From: Roseibium aestuarii
GTDB lineage: Bacteria > Pseudomonadota > Alphaproteobacteria > Rhizobiales > Stappiaceae
DNA length: 64,000 bases
NCBI RefSeq assembly: GCF_008477545.1
Contig: NZ_VORA01000004.1
Location: forward strand, 182,448 to 246,447
Direction of reading: 5' to 3'
Below, in pieces: positions 27,250-38,200 of this stretch (the first letter of the stretch is position 1; every line of letters starts with the position of its first letter). Position numbers and translations under genes: made by a program. Below the pieces are notes generated by a model. That model was given only the letters and a program-made list of their open reading frames with translations. It had not been told where the DNA came from and did not search any database.

Positions 27250-28485
27250 TCAGAGATTTGCGGCTTTCTTTATGGCGTTCCCGCCCTTCATGATCAGAGG
27301 CATGTGGGCACCCTGATTGGTCAGAAGGTCCAGGTTTTTCAGGGGGTTCCCGTCAACCGCGATGATGTCGGCATGGGCGCCGGGAACAATCGTGCCGATC
27401 TCGCCTTCCATTCGCAGCACCTTTGCCGCATCGACCGTGGCAGAACGGATGACCGCGTCGGCGGGGATGTATCGGCCGCGCAGAGGGAATTCGCCGGACT
27501 GTTCGGTCTGCATTCCCCCCAGGAGGTCGGAGCCATAGCCCATGGTCACGCCGGCTTCATGCAGCTTGACGAGACGCTCCAGGCCGGCCTCGCGCACGTC
27601 CGCGACCTTGGCGACCGATTCCGGCGGCAGGCCGAACTCGGCGCCCTTGCGGGCCAAAAGGTCGTAGGTGATGTTCGTCGGAACGACGACAGCGCCTTCG
27701 CGGGCCACGCGAAGGATGGTGTCATCACCGATGAGGTTGCCGTGTTCGATGCAGGTGATGCCGCAATCGAGCGCGCGGACAATTGCCCGGTCGTCGTACA
27801 GATGGGCAGAAACATAGGTACCGAAGCCATTGGCGACTTCCACGAGTGCCGTGAGTTCTTCGACCGAAAAGACCAGATATCCGATGGGATCGGAGGGCGA
27901 CGACACGCCGCCATCAGCCATGACCTTGATGAACTGGGCGCCACCCTTGAGTTCTTCACGCGCGGCGCGCATGAGCTCCGTCTTGCCGTCACAGAGCCGG
28001 CCCAGGGTGCCGAGCGCTTGCGCGTACCAGGAAACGTCACGGTTGTCGTAGGGGCCGCGATAATCCGTATGACCGCCCGTCTGGGACAGGGCCTTGCCGC
28101 AGATGACCAGGCGCGGGGCAAGAAAATGTCCTTCTTCCACCGCCTGCTGCAGCCCACGGTCGGCGCCGCCAAGATCACGAACGGTGGTAAAGCCGCGCAT
28201 GATCATGTTTCTCATCAGCGTGGAGGCCCGGGCAGCGACCAGCGAGGAGGGAAGAGCGGCATTGAGACCGAGATTGGCTGTGGAGGCGATGGTGTGGACG
28301 TGGCAGTCGATCAGGCCGGGCATGACCGTCAGGCCCTTCAGGTCCAGTTCTTCCTCGGCCTTGAAGGAAATCTCGGGAGCGACCTCGCGGATCCGCCCAT
28401 CCTCGATCGCGATATGCATCGGATCGGTCGGTTCCGGGGAGGTCCCGTCCACGATACGAGCGTTCCTAATCAGCAGCGTCGTCAT
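27250..28485 (-). CDS. amidohydrolase-family metal enzyme
   Basis: A 411-residue cytoplasmic amidohydrolase (imidazolonepropionase/prolidase-like branch). The metal-binding HxH motif is in GLIDCHVHTIAS, a probable bridging Lys region in GAQFIKVMADGG, later His residues in SAHLYDDRA and IEHGNLIGD, and the Asp in YGSDLLGG. The N-terminal and C-terminal ends form the small beta domain (VDGTSPEPTDP; VPGAHADIIAVDGNPLKN). It heads an operon with a TRAP transporter, so it probably hydrolyses an imported cyclic amide, dipeptide or similar compound. The substrate is unknown. Confidence 0.88.
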   Translation of the reverse strand: MTTLLIRNARIVDGTSPEPTDPMHIAIEDGRIREVAPEISFKAEEELDLKGLTVMPGLIDCHVHTIASTANLGLNAALPSSLVAARASTLMRNMIMRGFTTVRDLGGADRGLQQAVEEGHFLAPRLVICGKALSQTGGHTDYRGPYDNRDVSWYAQALGTLGRLCDGKTELMRAAREELKGGAQFIKVMADGGVSSPSDPIGYLVFSVEELTALVEVANGFGTYVSAHLYDDRAIVRALDCGITCIEHGNLIGDDTILRVAREGAVVVPTNITYDLLARKGAEFGLPPESVAKVADVREAGLERLVKLHEAGVTMGYGSDLLGGMQTEQSGEFPLRGRYIPADAVIRSATVDAAKVLRMEGEIGTIVPGAHADIIAVDGNPLKNLDLLTNQGAHMPLIMKGGNAIKKAANL

Positions 28486-29138
28486 TTCATTCTTCCATCT
28501 TGGGGTCAGATCAGCGCGGGGAGCGGCACTGCGCGATGCGTTTCACTTCGGTCTTGCACCACCGGGGAGCGATCACGTCGGGCAGCAACCAGCCGGTCCG
28601 GACGCGGGCAGAGGCGGGTTCCGCAGCACACGCAAGGGAACCGTTCAGGGATCGGGCAATGTCCCGGGGCTTGATGAGAGCGGATCACTCGAGCCTCAGG
28701 ACTGCTTGAGATATGCGCGGGACAGCGCCTCGCCTGCTGCGACGCAGGTTGGTGTCGCACCACGGCCCGGGGCCGCGACAGTGCAAGGAAGCGTTTTGAT
28801 CCTCATCCGGTTATCCTTTTGGCGCGCACATCACAGACGTCCCTCACGTGCCTGCTCTTTCGCCGCCACGACCGTCACTGCGGCAACATACAAACAGGAT
28901 TGTTCGTATCATGCAATCAGAACTGTTCGTAATTCAATATCCGGAGTGCCCAAAAATTATCCCTTTGCCGGCAAAAAAATCCGGCAAGCCTTGCTTCTGC
29001 GTCACCAGGCCCTTGAGACAAAATAGTTTTTGGTAATGGCGCTGAATGTCAGGGAGCCGGACAAATGCCGGGCCGGCCCCGGGGGGCGAGGCCATGGGGG
29101 CCAGGGGCAGCCCAGGGGAGCATCCGGGGCACCCTTGA
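28486..29138. other. 653-base stretch between tetR and amidohydrolase
   Basis: No convincing gene is seen; several short open frames lack family signals and ribosome sites. The part around 28860-29030 is markedly AT-richer than its surroundings and holds the direct repeat annotated separately, so it likely contains the operon promoter. The stretch 29040-29130 is very G-rich without a clear terminator. Confidence 0.5.
28901..28931. promoter_or_regulatory. direct repeat, candidate TetR operator
   Basis: TGTTCGTA occurs at 28901-28908 and again at 28924-28931, a 23-base period in AT-rich DNA upstream of the amidohydrolase operon. Two same-face sites with this spacing suit binding by the TetR protein encoded next door. 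Function is inferred. Confidence 0.4.
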
Positions 29139-29756
29139 TCAGATCTTGCTTGCGATCCGTTTCCAGAGATCGATCAGCTGACTGGCGGTCTTGGGGTCGG
29201 CGTCGAAGCTCTGGTGCATCGCGATCCCGCGCAGAACCGAAAGGTGCAGCTGCACCTTCAGATCGGCTTCCGCATCATCCGGATTTCCGCCGACCAGCTG
29301 AACCGTGATCCGGTCGCGCTTGCGGATCCAGGTCACGAGTATGTCCCGCAGGACGTGGCCGAGCTCATTGTCCTGCCGGGCGGCCAGCATCAGCTCCATG
29401 GCGGCGATGTAGCGCCCATCCGAGAAGATGTTGGTCCACAGCGCGTCAATGAGCTCGTCGACAGACAGCTGATCCTTTGCCGGATCCAGTCCGAAGGGAT
29501 AGCCGTCGCGCCATTCGCCGATCAGCTTTTCGAAAGCTGCCACCAGCATGTCATTGCGGGTTGGAAACTGATGGGTGAGGGCGCCGCGCGAAACGCGCGC
29601 CCTGCGCGCGATCAGAGTTGTCGAGATCTGCTCGTAGCCCACCTCCAGGAGAGCCTGCAGCGTTGCTTCGCAGACTTTCTCGCGCGTTTCCTGCGAGCGT
29701 TCGGCTTGCGTGCGCCGCGGACGTGCAACTGAGCCAGATGTGGTCTCGACCTTCAT
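29139..29756 (-). CDS. TetR-family transcriptional regulator
   Basis: A 205-residue repressor with an N-terminal helix-turn-helix (TREKVCEATLQALLEVGYEQ, then TTLIARRARVSRGALTHQFP) and a helical ligand-binding C-terminal domain. ALTHQFPTRNDML is the usual recognition helix end. The ATG at 29756 is preferred over an upstream TTG. It lies on the same strand as, and upstream of, the amidohydrolase-TRAP operon, which it may control with the transported compound as signal. Confidence 0.9.
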   Translation of the reverse strand: MKVETTSGSVARPRRTQAERSQETREKVCEATLQALLEVGYEQISTTLIARRARVSRGALTHQFPTRNDMLVAAFEKLIGEWRDGYPFGLDPAKDQLSVDELIDALWTNIFSDGRYIAAMELMLAARQDNELGHVLRDILVTWIRKRDRITVQLVGGNPDDAEADLKVQLHLSVLRGIAMHQSFDADPKTASQLIDLWKRIASKI

Positions 29757-30468
29757 GCCTGATTCCGTGTCAATCAAGTTGCGGACAGACTTAACTGATC
29801 CCGCGCGTCTTGCAACCGACGCCTGCGCAAATACTCTACGAAGGCCGCAACTGGTTTTTGCAGGATCTATTCGGGTTTAGGGTCGACAAGCCATGCCGGG
29901 TTGCCGCGGATTTTGCATGGCGCAGCTGAATATTTGCGACCAGCTCACGAAGTCCATGACGCCGGGCTGGTTGCTGCGGTCTCTCCTGTGCGCTGGGGTC
30001 TCTCCTGTGCGCTGGATGCGCGGCAATGACCGGGATCTGTGTCAGGACCCGTGAGGCGCTGGGCGTCGAATGGCGTGTCCGAGGCAGCGGCCGGCCTGGC
30101 TGGCGCGGCCACATGGCTTGGGCGTAGGGAAAACAGTTGCCGTGCGGGGCTGAGTGTGGGGGCGGAAAATCGAGGCCCGGAAAAGCCTGATAAAATCAAA
30201 GGCTTGAAAATAAGAATGGCGGAGGGGATGGGCCTGTAAACCAACCTTCTCCAGTATAAGCCATTGATTTATATACAAACGGTCCGGGCCCCGCGATACC
30301 TCACTGCATGAATGGCGTCGCTCTCGACACCTGCGTCGCTGAACGAGGGAGGCGATGCTCTCGTAATCTGTTGCCGCTCCCCATCTCTCACGGCTAGTCT
30401 GCCAAAAAGGGTGAGGGCGTGCGGGAACAGCCTACGCAGACGTTTCCATTAAGGTATTTGAGGCGTGC
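29757..30468. other. 712-base non-coding stretch left of the helicase operon
   Basis: No gene, tRNA cloverleaf or integrase is seen. It contains a 19-bp tandem duplication and, around 30185-30285, an AT-rich segment (GATTTATATACAAAC) that could hold the promoter of the helicase operon. GC content changes here from the host level to the lower level of the operon, so the edge of the inserted region probably lies within it. Confidence 0.5.
29978..30015. repeat. 19-bp perfect tandem duplication
   Basis: GGTCTCTCCTGTGCGCTGG is present twice in a row (29978-29996 and 29997-30015) with no spacer. It lies in the candidate boundary region of the helicase operon and prophage. It could be a slippage duplication or mark an old recombination. 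Confidence 0.8.
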
Positions 30469-33400
30469 ATGGATGTTCGCAACCAGGAATCCGATCTAAA
30501 GCAACTGGCAGAGTTCGTTCATGAGGAATGCCAGAAGCGCCTTAAGGCCTACGAAGCACAGCCGCGTGACGCGGCCGAGCATTTCGAGACCGAGAACGAA
30601 GTCCTGTCAGGCGGATACGCCTATCGACAGTTGTACGAACTGGTGCAGAACGCTGCCGACGCGATCCTCGAGGCCGCGGAGCCCCAAGGGCGGATCCATG
30701 TCCGTCTCTCCCCCAATCGGTTGGAGGCAGCCAATACCGGCGCCGCCCTGGATGAACCGGGAATTGTGGCGCTTCTTAATGCCCGCAGCTCCCCCAAGCG
30801 CGGCAATCAGATTGGACGGTTTGGTATCGGGTTCAAGTCGCTGCTCAAGCTGGGCGGTCGCGTTGACCTGACATCCAGATCTGTAGGTCTGCGCTTCGAC
30901 CCCGAAGCCTGCCGTGATCGGATTCGTCGACATCTTGGTCTTGCCAAGGATGCCCCCGCGCCCGGCATGCGGCTTGCCGAGGTGCTTGATCCCGCCGCCG
31001 AAAGTAGCCCGCTATCAGAAGCGAGCAGATGGAACTGGGCAACCACCGTCGTTTCAGCGGAAATTGCGGATGAGACCGCGTTCGAGCGACTGAGCCAGGA
31101 GATTGCAGATTTCCCGGCCGAGTTTCTGCTATTCCTGCCCTCGGCAATCTCCCTCGAGCTGGAAGTGGAAGGTGCTGCACCCCGTCTCTTGACCAAGCGG
31201 CTTGAAGACGGGCTCGCGGTTGTGAGCGACGGAACCAACGAGGCCCGATGGAAGGTCTTCGAGGCGTCGGTAAAGGTCGACAGCCCCGCCGCGCGCTCCG
31301 ACGCAACACACATCCAGGCGAGGGAACAAGTTCCACTATCGTGGGCGGTGCCGGTCGGTGGTCGCGAACAAGCTGGTCGCTTCTGGGCGTTCTTCCCGAC
31401 AGAAACGCAAAGCCGCACTTCGGGCATCCTCAACGCACCGTGGAAACTCAACAGTGACAGGACCAACCTGATCCGAGGTCCATGGAACGAAGCGATCATG
31501 CAAGCCGCGGCCGACCTGATAAGTGGCTCTCTCACGGCGCTGTCGACACCCGAGGACTGTGGGGCCGCCGTAAGTGCGTTCCCGCGTCAACCGGAACGGC
31601 AGGACGAAATCGCCGTGCCACTCATTCGGTCTCTCTGGGACCAGATCGTTTCGTCTGAAGTGTTGGCTGACGTGAATGGCATCCCGCGCAGTCCAAGCCA
31701 GCTCCTGCGGCATTTCGTTGAGGACACGGAGATCTGCAGATCGTGGGCTGGCCTTGCGAGTGCGGATGCGCGGGAGAGTTACCTGCATCCAGACTGCTAT
31801 TCGACCGAGGCAAGGCTATCGCGGTTGAATGCCCTCGTCACGGAAGCAAAGCGCCGGGACATGCGGGTCCTGGCGAAGTCGCCCGCCGCCAAATGGCTCA
31901 ACTGCATAGCGAACACCGATCTTCCATTAGCAAAACAGGCGCTTTCGTTCGTCGGCAGCCTCTTGCAGGACAAGTTCACCCACGGACTGTTCAGCGTTCC
32001 CGAAGCACGCCTGATACCCACCGCCGATGGGGGGCTGGCCACTCCTTCGGAAGCAGTGATTGTATTCGGATCCACACCGCCCGCAGGCTTTCTAGCAGTT
32101 GCCGATGGAATTTCTTCGGACGATGAGGCCCGAGAAATCCTCGTCAATCTGATGAATGTGACCGAACTGGAATCTGCCTCGTGGTCCGACATTCTCGAAG
32201 CCTCGCTGACGACCGCGGAGGTCTCGGATGGGCCGGAAGACTGGGAGAACTTCTGGCACAACATCGCCTCTGCGCCTCAGGAAGCGAGGCAGGAATACAT
32301 TGATGAGCTTGATCCGGAGCGAATCAAATTCCGCGCAGTATCCGGAATTTGGACAAGCCGGAGCCTGTTGATCGTACGGCAGACTCCATCGGGATTTCCC
32401 GAGGATCATGCCATGGACCCGCAATTTCGGCAGCAGATCGAAACCACAGTCCCATCGGACTGGCTGTCGGAGTTCCCCAGTATCGAGGAGTCCGCGGACC
32501 GCGACGATCCGGACTTCAAAGACTATCTCCGCTTGTTGAGCCCCGGCTTCGATGAGATTTGCAGGGAGCACTCCGGAAGCACGCCGCGATACTTACCCAA
32601 GTTCTCGAGCTACTCGATCCGCATGCCGTCAGGGTGGCGGCTGCTTCCGGTGCTGCCTACGGCAAGTTCCGCACAGCTGAGTCGGATGCTGCTGGGAGAG
32701 ATCGCGCAATTTGCCGAAAATGCGTCTAAGGTGACGATCGTACATCCGACACGTGCGGACGCCTACCCGAAGGTGACGGCACCGCATCCGGCCTATTTCT
32801 GGCTGACGGAGCATGGACGCATACGCGTCGGCAACCTCGTAGTGCCGCTAAAGTGCATCCCCCCCGAACTTGCTGACATCCTGGCTGAGGCTGAAGTCCA
32901 GGGGTTCAAGGCTGTTGAAGGCTTTTTCCGCGCCAGAGATGCTGAGACGGACTTGGGATCTCGCTTCGCCTGGCGCAGGGCCAAACTCACGCGTGAGGCA
33001 ACCGCGCGTTTCTGGGAGCAAGTCTTCACTTCAGTTTCGGAGAGAAAAAAGGACTTCAAGGCTCTGCGGCCGGTGTGGGAGACGGCACATGCTGACGGTG
33101 CCATTCCAGGCACCTTGCCCAGCGCCGACGGCGCTCTCCCGCTGTCGGAAATCTATGTGACCGCCGATGAGAGCGTCGGGCACGATCTCGACGATGGCAG
33201 GATAATCTTGTTGTCCGAGGATGTGGCTTCGGCATGGGTGGCAGCCGGCGCGATGGAGCTTGGCGCCGGGCCGTCGATCTCATTCGAGAAGCGTCTATCG
33301 GCGCCGTCGCACCTCCTCGACCTTTTCCCGGAGTTGGCTGCAGCGCAGGAAGACTCCGAGGTGTTGGGAACGATCCCGGCCGTCTGGGTCAGCGGCCTTG

Positions 33401-35175
33401 AAGAAAGTGTCGGGCCTTTCAGGCGAGCGGTGACAGTCGGTATGGACGCCGACGGCGCATTCCTCATCGACCGTGAGCAGTTCGGCAGTCGCGGCTGGAA
33501 GGAAGGTGTTGAACTGCTGCTTCGCTGCCTCGCGCGCCATGGGATCATTCAAGATGGCGCAGATCTGGAAGAAATCCTTTCCCGAATAATGGATCGCAGG
33601 TCAGACGAGGCGCGAAAGGCAGTTCGAGATGAGAAGTCGCTTGAGCTCAGATTGCTGAAAGCGATTGGTGGTGACATCGAGACCCTGCTCGGAACTCTGA
33701 CCCCTGCTACCCGTCAAGCCGTAGAGAAACATGTCGATCCGGAGAACCTCGCCCGGTTGGCGCTGGCGGTCCACGGACCGACGTTGCTCAGCAGACTGAG
33801 AGATGCACTTGAGCTTAGGGGGCTTGCGCCTCCTAAACGTTGGGGTGGGGAACAAGCTCGGGTCTTTGTGCAAGAGCTTGGCTTTCCGATCGAGTTTGCC
33901 GCCTCGGTCGGAGGCCGCAGAGACGCAGAACTGTCCGTCAGTGGGCCAATTCACCTGCCACCACTCCACGACTACCAGGAAGACATCCTGACGAGCATTG
34001 GCGCGCTTCTAAACACAGGCGCAGGTCGCCGCCGAGCTGTGGTCAGCCTGCCCACAGGCGGCGGCAAGACGCGCGTCGCTGCTGAGGCTGTCGTGCGGCT
34101 GGTCTTGCAGGGCAATGGGCGTCGAACTGCACTCTGGATAGCTCAGACTGATGAGCTGTGCGAGCAGGCAGTCCAGTGCTTTCGCCAGCTCTGGGTCAAT
34201 GTGGGGGAGCCCGGCGAAGACCTCCGCATCGTGCGGCTATGGGGCGGTCAGCGAAACCCTTCGCCGCCGGAAGGCGATGAACCAACCGTGGTAATTGCGA
34301 GCATCCAGACCTTGAACAGCCGTAGTGGTCGTCCCGAACTGGCATGGGTCGCCCAATCCGGGATCATCATCATCGATGAGTGCCATCACGCGATAACCTC
34401 TAGCTACACGGACCTTTTGCGTTGGCTTGATGTTCAGGTCGGCAGCGAGCGAGCGCGCGAGCGTGAAGCGCCCGTTCTGGGCCTAAGTGCTACGCCATGG
34501 CGCGGGTACAACGAGGACGAGTCGGAACGGCTTGCAGCGCGTTTTGACCGTCGCTGGTTTCCGTCCGACCAGGCTGGCCTTCACGACAAGCTCTCCGAAA
34601 TGGGGGTGCTCGCGGACCGGAGCTATCGCCCACTTCGCTACGACAGGCCGATTACACTGACCGAGCGCGAACAGGAGCACGTCGATACCTTTGGAGAACT
34701 TCCCGACAGCGTCGTGGACCGGATGGGTGAAGATTCAGATAGGAATGATCTGATCATCGATGCCATCGTGAACAGCAAGGCGGAGTCCATCCTCCTGTTC
34801 GCCAACTCTGTCGCGCACGCGCAGTACCTTGCGGCGAGACTCCATCTTGCTGGTTGCCCTGCAGCCGCTGTCAGCGGTCAGACGGACCGGCTTGCGAGGC
34901 AGCATTTCACACGACGGTTCCGTGCCGGCGATCTACGGGTAATCTGCAATCACAGCGTCCTGACTACCGGCTTCGATGCTCCAAAGGCTGACATGGTCCT
35001 GATCTCAAGACCGGTCTTCAGCCCCGTACTCTACATGCAGATGGTTGGTCGGGGCCTCAGAGGACCGGCGAACGGCGGTACCAGTCATTGCGAGATCATG
35101 ACCGTTGAAGACAACATCATTAATTTCAAAGACCGGCTCGCCTATCACTTCTGCAGGCGCTTTTTTGATACTTGA
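30469..35175 (+). CDS. sacsin-like HSP90-type ATPase fused to SF2 helicase
   Basis: A 1568-residue protein. The N-terminus is a GHKL/HSP90-type ATPase of sacsin kind: YRQLYELVQNAADAI (N-box, Asn about residue 61) and GRFGIGFKSLLKL (G-box, about 116-124). Residues about 500-1150 are an unrecognised middle region. The C-terminus is a superfamily 2 helicase: LPTGGGKTRVA (Walker A, about 1195-1203), IIIIDECHHA (about 1303), LGLSATPWRG, and the motif VI region MQMVGRGLRG (about 1523-1532). GAGG lies 7 bases before the ATG. It is followed by a RecD-like helicase-nuclease gene, probably co-translated. The pair looks like anti-phage defence; the exact mechanism is unknown. GC content is visibly below that of neighbours. 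Confidence 0.85.
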   Translation: MDVRNQESDLKQLAEFVHEECQKRLKAYEAQPRDAAEHFETENEVLSGGYAYRQLYELVQNAADAILEAAEPQGRIHVRLSPNRLEAANTGAALDEPGIVALLNARSSPKRGNQIGRFGIGFKSLLKLGGRVDLTSRSVGLRFDPEACRDRIRRHLGLAKDAPAPGMRLAEVLDPAAESSPLSEASRWNWATTVVSAEIADETAFERLSQEIADFPAEFLLFLPSAISLELEVEGAAPRLLTKRLEDGLAVVSDGTNEARWKVFEASVKVDSPAARSDATHIQAREQVPLSWAVPVGGREQAGRFWAFFPTETQSRTSGILNAPWKLNSDRTNLIRGPWNEAIMQAAADLISGSLTALSTPEDCGAAVSAFPRQPERQDEIAVPLIRSLWDQIVSSEVLADVNGIPRSPSQLLRHFVEDTEICRSWAGLASADARESYLHPDCYSTEARLSRLNALVTEAKRRDMRVLAKSPAAKWLNCIANTDLPLAKQALSFVGSLLQDKFTHGLFSVPEARLIPTADGGLATPSEAVIVFGSTPPAGFLAVADGISSDDEAREILVNLMNVTELESASWSDILEASLTTAEVSDGPEDWENFWHNIASAPQEARQEYIDELDPERIKFRAVSGIWTSRSLLIVRQTPSGFPEDHAMDPQFRQQIETTVPSDWLSEFPSIEESADRDDPDFKDYLRLLSPGFDEICREHSGSTPRYLPKFSSYSIRMPSGWRLLPVLPTASSAQLSRMLLGEIAQFAENASKVTIVHPTRADAYPKVTAPHPAYFWLTEHGRIRVGNLVVPLKCIPPELADILAEAEVQGFKAVEGFFRARDAETDLGSRFAWRRAKLTREATARFWEQVFTSVSERKKDFKALRPVWETAHADGAIPGTLPSADGALPLSEIYVTADESVGHDLDDGRIILLSEDVASAWVAAGAMELGAGPSISFEKRLSAPSHLLDLFPELAAAQEDSEVLGTIPAVWVSGLEESVGPFRRAVTVGMDADGAFLIDREQFGSRGWKEGVELLLRCLARHGIIQDGADLEEILSRIMDRRSDEARKAVRDEKSLELRLLKAIGGDIETLLGTLTPATRQAVEKHVDPENLARLALAVHGPTLLSRLRDALELRGLAPPKRWGGEQARVFVQELGFPIEFAASVGGRRDAELSVSGPIHLPPLHDYQEDILTSIGALLNTGAGRRRAVVSLPTGGGKTRVAAEAVVRLVLQGNGRRTALWIAQTDELCEQAVQCFRQLWVNVGEPGEDLRIVRLWGGQRNPSPPEGDEPTVVIASIQTLNSRSGRPELAWVAQSGIIIIDECHHAITSSYTDLLRWLDVQVGSERAREREAPVLGLSATPWRGYNEDESERLAARFDRRWFPSDQAGLHDKLSEMGVLADRSYRPLRYDRPITLTEREQEHVDTFGELPDSVVDRMGEDSDRNDLIIDAIVNSKAESILLFANSVAHAQYLAARLHLAGCPAAAVSGQTDRLARQHFTRRFRAGDLRVICNHSVLTTGFDAPKADMVLISRPVFSPVLYMQMVGRGLRGPANGGTSHCEIMTVEDNIINFKDRLAYHFCRRFFDT

Positions 35176-35210
35176 AGCAGCGCGCGAGTGCCCTGCAGGA
35201 AGGAATGCCA

Positions 35211-38200
35211 ATGATCGCCGGAGCAAGACGCTTGCCCACCATGCACGTTTCTGTACGAGTGCCATGGCACGACAGTCGTTGGGCGGGTAAGATCTGCGCC
35301 AATCCTCGGGGAAACACATCCTGCTTGATCCTGCCAAGAGTGGCGGAAACCAAGGATGACGATTTCGAAACGAGTGTTGCGGGAGCCAATTGGGATACTG
35401 AGGGCGTTCGGCTACCGGCATGCGCCGCAGAACGCGGAGCGTTTATGGCACCCTTTGGTTATACGCGTAGGGTCCGCCACCCGTATAGCCACGATCCCAG
35501 ATACAAGCATTTTCAGGAAAGCGGATTTCATCATGCGGCCTTCTCGGCGGCGGCTGTTCCCTTCGCCTGGATGATGAAGAATTCGGACGACGGAATCCCC
35601 GACCGGGCCAAGGCCTATAAAATCAACTTCCGACCCGAATTCGAGCCAGACCTCGAATTCGATAAGCTCTGGGTTCAGGAACGCCAGAACCAGCTTGCGA
35701 TGCTCGACACGTTCTTCGGCGCCATCACACCCGAGGAGTCCCTTATATTCTTCTACGCAAAGCGCACGCCGCTGACGGATGACGGGCGGCGGGTCATTGT
35801 CGGTGTAGGTCGAGTTCTCAAGGTCGACCCCTCCGTCGAGTACATTTACGAGAAGGGCGCACCGTCGGATGCGATGCGCTGTGTCTTGTGGGAGCGCAAT
35901 CTGCACCACTCGATCCGGCCAGAGATCAAGGACGGCTTTCTCCTTCCCTACCACGACCTGATCGATCTGGCCGCAAAAGACCCGAGCATCGATTTGTCCA
36001 GTCTTGTCCTCCACGCACCCGAAGAACACTGGGACGCTTTCTCGATGGGTGCCGAGCATGTGACACATGACCAGGCGATCACGGTTCTGCTCGCCTGCGC
36101 GTCGCTATTGGAGCGGCTGGAAAAGGTGGTGCCTGGCAACTGGTCTGCCGCTCGGGGCTGGGTCGACACTCAGCTCAACCGAATCTGGCGCCTTCGGGGT
36201 GCCTTTCCCGGGCTTGGCTCCGCGCTCACAGCGTTCGGATTGACTCACGGCACCCTCGTCGCCCACGCCATTGGTCAAGAGCTGCATGCAGACGGATCTC
36301 AGGAGGTGCGCGATCCTTGGCCGCTTGTCGAAAAGGTGCTTCACGAGCCGAACATACTCACTCCCGATTTGGCAGCGACAATCGGTTCAACGGCGGCAAA
36401 ACTCTGGGACAGCCTGAAGCCAGAACGGCGGGCGCTGCTGAAGCTCCTCGCCAGGTTCGAGATCACTGCCGATCAGGCGAGCCGATGGTTCGTAACCGAA
36501 GAACGCAAAAGAGCAGGCATTACGGCGTCTGACGCAGAAATTCTGGCAAACCCGTATCTTTGCTTCGAAGACGACCGCGGACGTATAGACCCGATCTCTG
36601 CTTCAGTGGTCGATCGCGGATTGTTCCCCGAAGCGACGGTTGCGGCATCGGTGCCTGTACCTGATCCCTCTCGCTGCTCGGAAGCCATTGATCCCCGTCG
36701 CGGCCGGGCCTTAATGATCAACACGCTTGATCGAGCCGCGACCGAGGGGCACACGCTACTACCTCAATCTTGGCTGGTGCAACGGGTCCGCGATCTCGAC
36801 ATTTCGCCACAATGCGCGATCGGCGCCGATTGGATCGACGCATTTGACCCGTTCTTGAAGGCAAGGCTCGTCATCGCAAAGATGGCTGATGGCAAGCCGG
36901 CATGGCAACTCCAGAAGTTTTCTCAGGCACGCGACATCATCTCAGCACGTGTGAAACGGCGCCTCGCGGGCAAGCGACATGCCGGGGAGCACGATTGGCG
37001 AGCCCTAATCGATCAGCAGCTTCCGCCGTTTGCCGACGCGAAAGACCCCGAGACGGAAGAGCTTGCGCGGGTCGAAAAAGCCAATGCGCTAGGTGAGATC
37101 TACCGGTCTCGGTTTTCGGTTTTGATCGGGCCTGCTGGGACCGGCAAGACGAGCCTGTTGACTGCCCTCCTGTCGATGCCTTCGGTCGCCGCCGGTGGGG
37201 TCCTCCTGCTCGCCCCAACCGGCAAAGCGCGGGTTCAGATGCAGAAGCGGGCCAACAATGCGCAGGCCTACACACTCGCGCAATTTTTGTTGGCACTCGG
37301 ACGCTATGATCCGCTTACCGGATCCTACCGCATTACCGACGACGCAAACCGCGAGCGGGGCTTCAAGACTGTCGTCATCGATGAGTGCTCGATGCTGACA
37401 GAAGACCAGTTGTCGGCCACCCTTGATGCGATAGAGACAACAGCCGTCGAGCGACTGATTTTGGTGGGCGATCCGAGGCAACTCCCGCCAATCGGTGCAG
37501 GCCGTCCTTTTGTCGATATCGTCCGCTACTTGAAGGACAACCATGCCAACGCAAATAGCCAAGCACCGGCCGGATATGCAGAACTGAAGATCGTTCGTCG
37601 TCAGACCGAGCATTCGGTTGCGGCAGGAGAGCTGCCAGCGGCTCGTGACGACATCATCTTGTCGCGGTGGTTTGGGGGAGAGGCTCCCGATCCCGGAGCT
37701 GATGAGGCCTGGGATCGTCTGGCCAGCGGCAAGTCGACTGGCATCAGAGCTGTTCGCTGGGAAGGCGACACCGATCTCCAGACGAAGCTTCTTGCCGAAA
37801 TCAAGGTGGCGACGAGGGCCATTTCGCACAGGCAAGGCTTTGACGACGAGCGGGAGGACGCCGCTTTCGAGATTAGCCTGGGCGGCAGACCATACAATGA
37901 GGCGATCTACTTCAACCTGTCACGTTCGGAAGAAGACCCCGAGGGCATCGAACGCCGACGTGGTGGAGGCGCCGACGCTGAATCTTGGCAGATACTGTCA
38001 CCGGTGCGCGCTGGCGAGACCGGAGTAGACGGTTTGAATAGATGGCTTCAGAAGTCCTTCCGACGGCAAGCGCGTGCTTGGGCCGAGCCAGAAAAATATT
38101 GGGAGCGAAAGACCTGCAAGCCGTTGGGCGCACAAGGCGTCCTTTACGGCGACAAAGTGATCAATGTCGCCAACGCGAGGCGGTATGACGTGTATCCAAA

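Noticed and set aside
25993..28674. 893-residue plus-strand frame opposite dctP and the amidohydrolase
   Set aside because: Both minus-strand genes show signal peptide or metal-site motifs; the plus frame has none.
28500..29036. Short open frames between tetR and the amidohydrolase as genes
   Set aside because: No ribosome site, no protein-like composition, and frames on both strands of equal length.
29978..30015. Tandem repeat as a CRISPR fragment
   Set aside because: Only two units, no spacer and no cas gene nearby.
29757..30468. tRNA gene serving as an integration site
   Set aside because: No cloverleaf, T-loop or anticodon arm could be found in the stretch.
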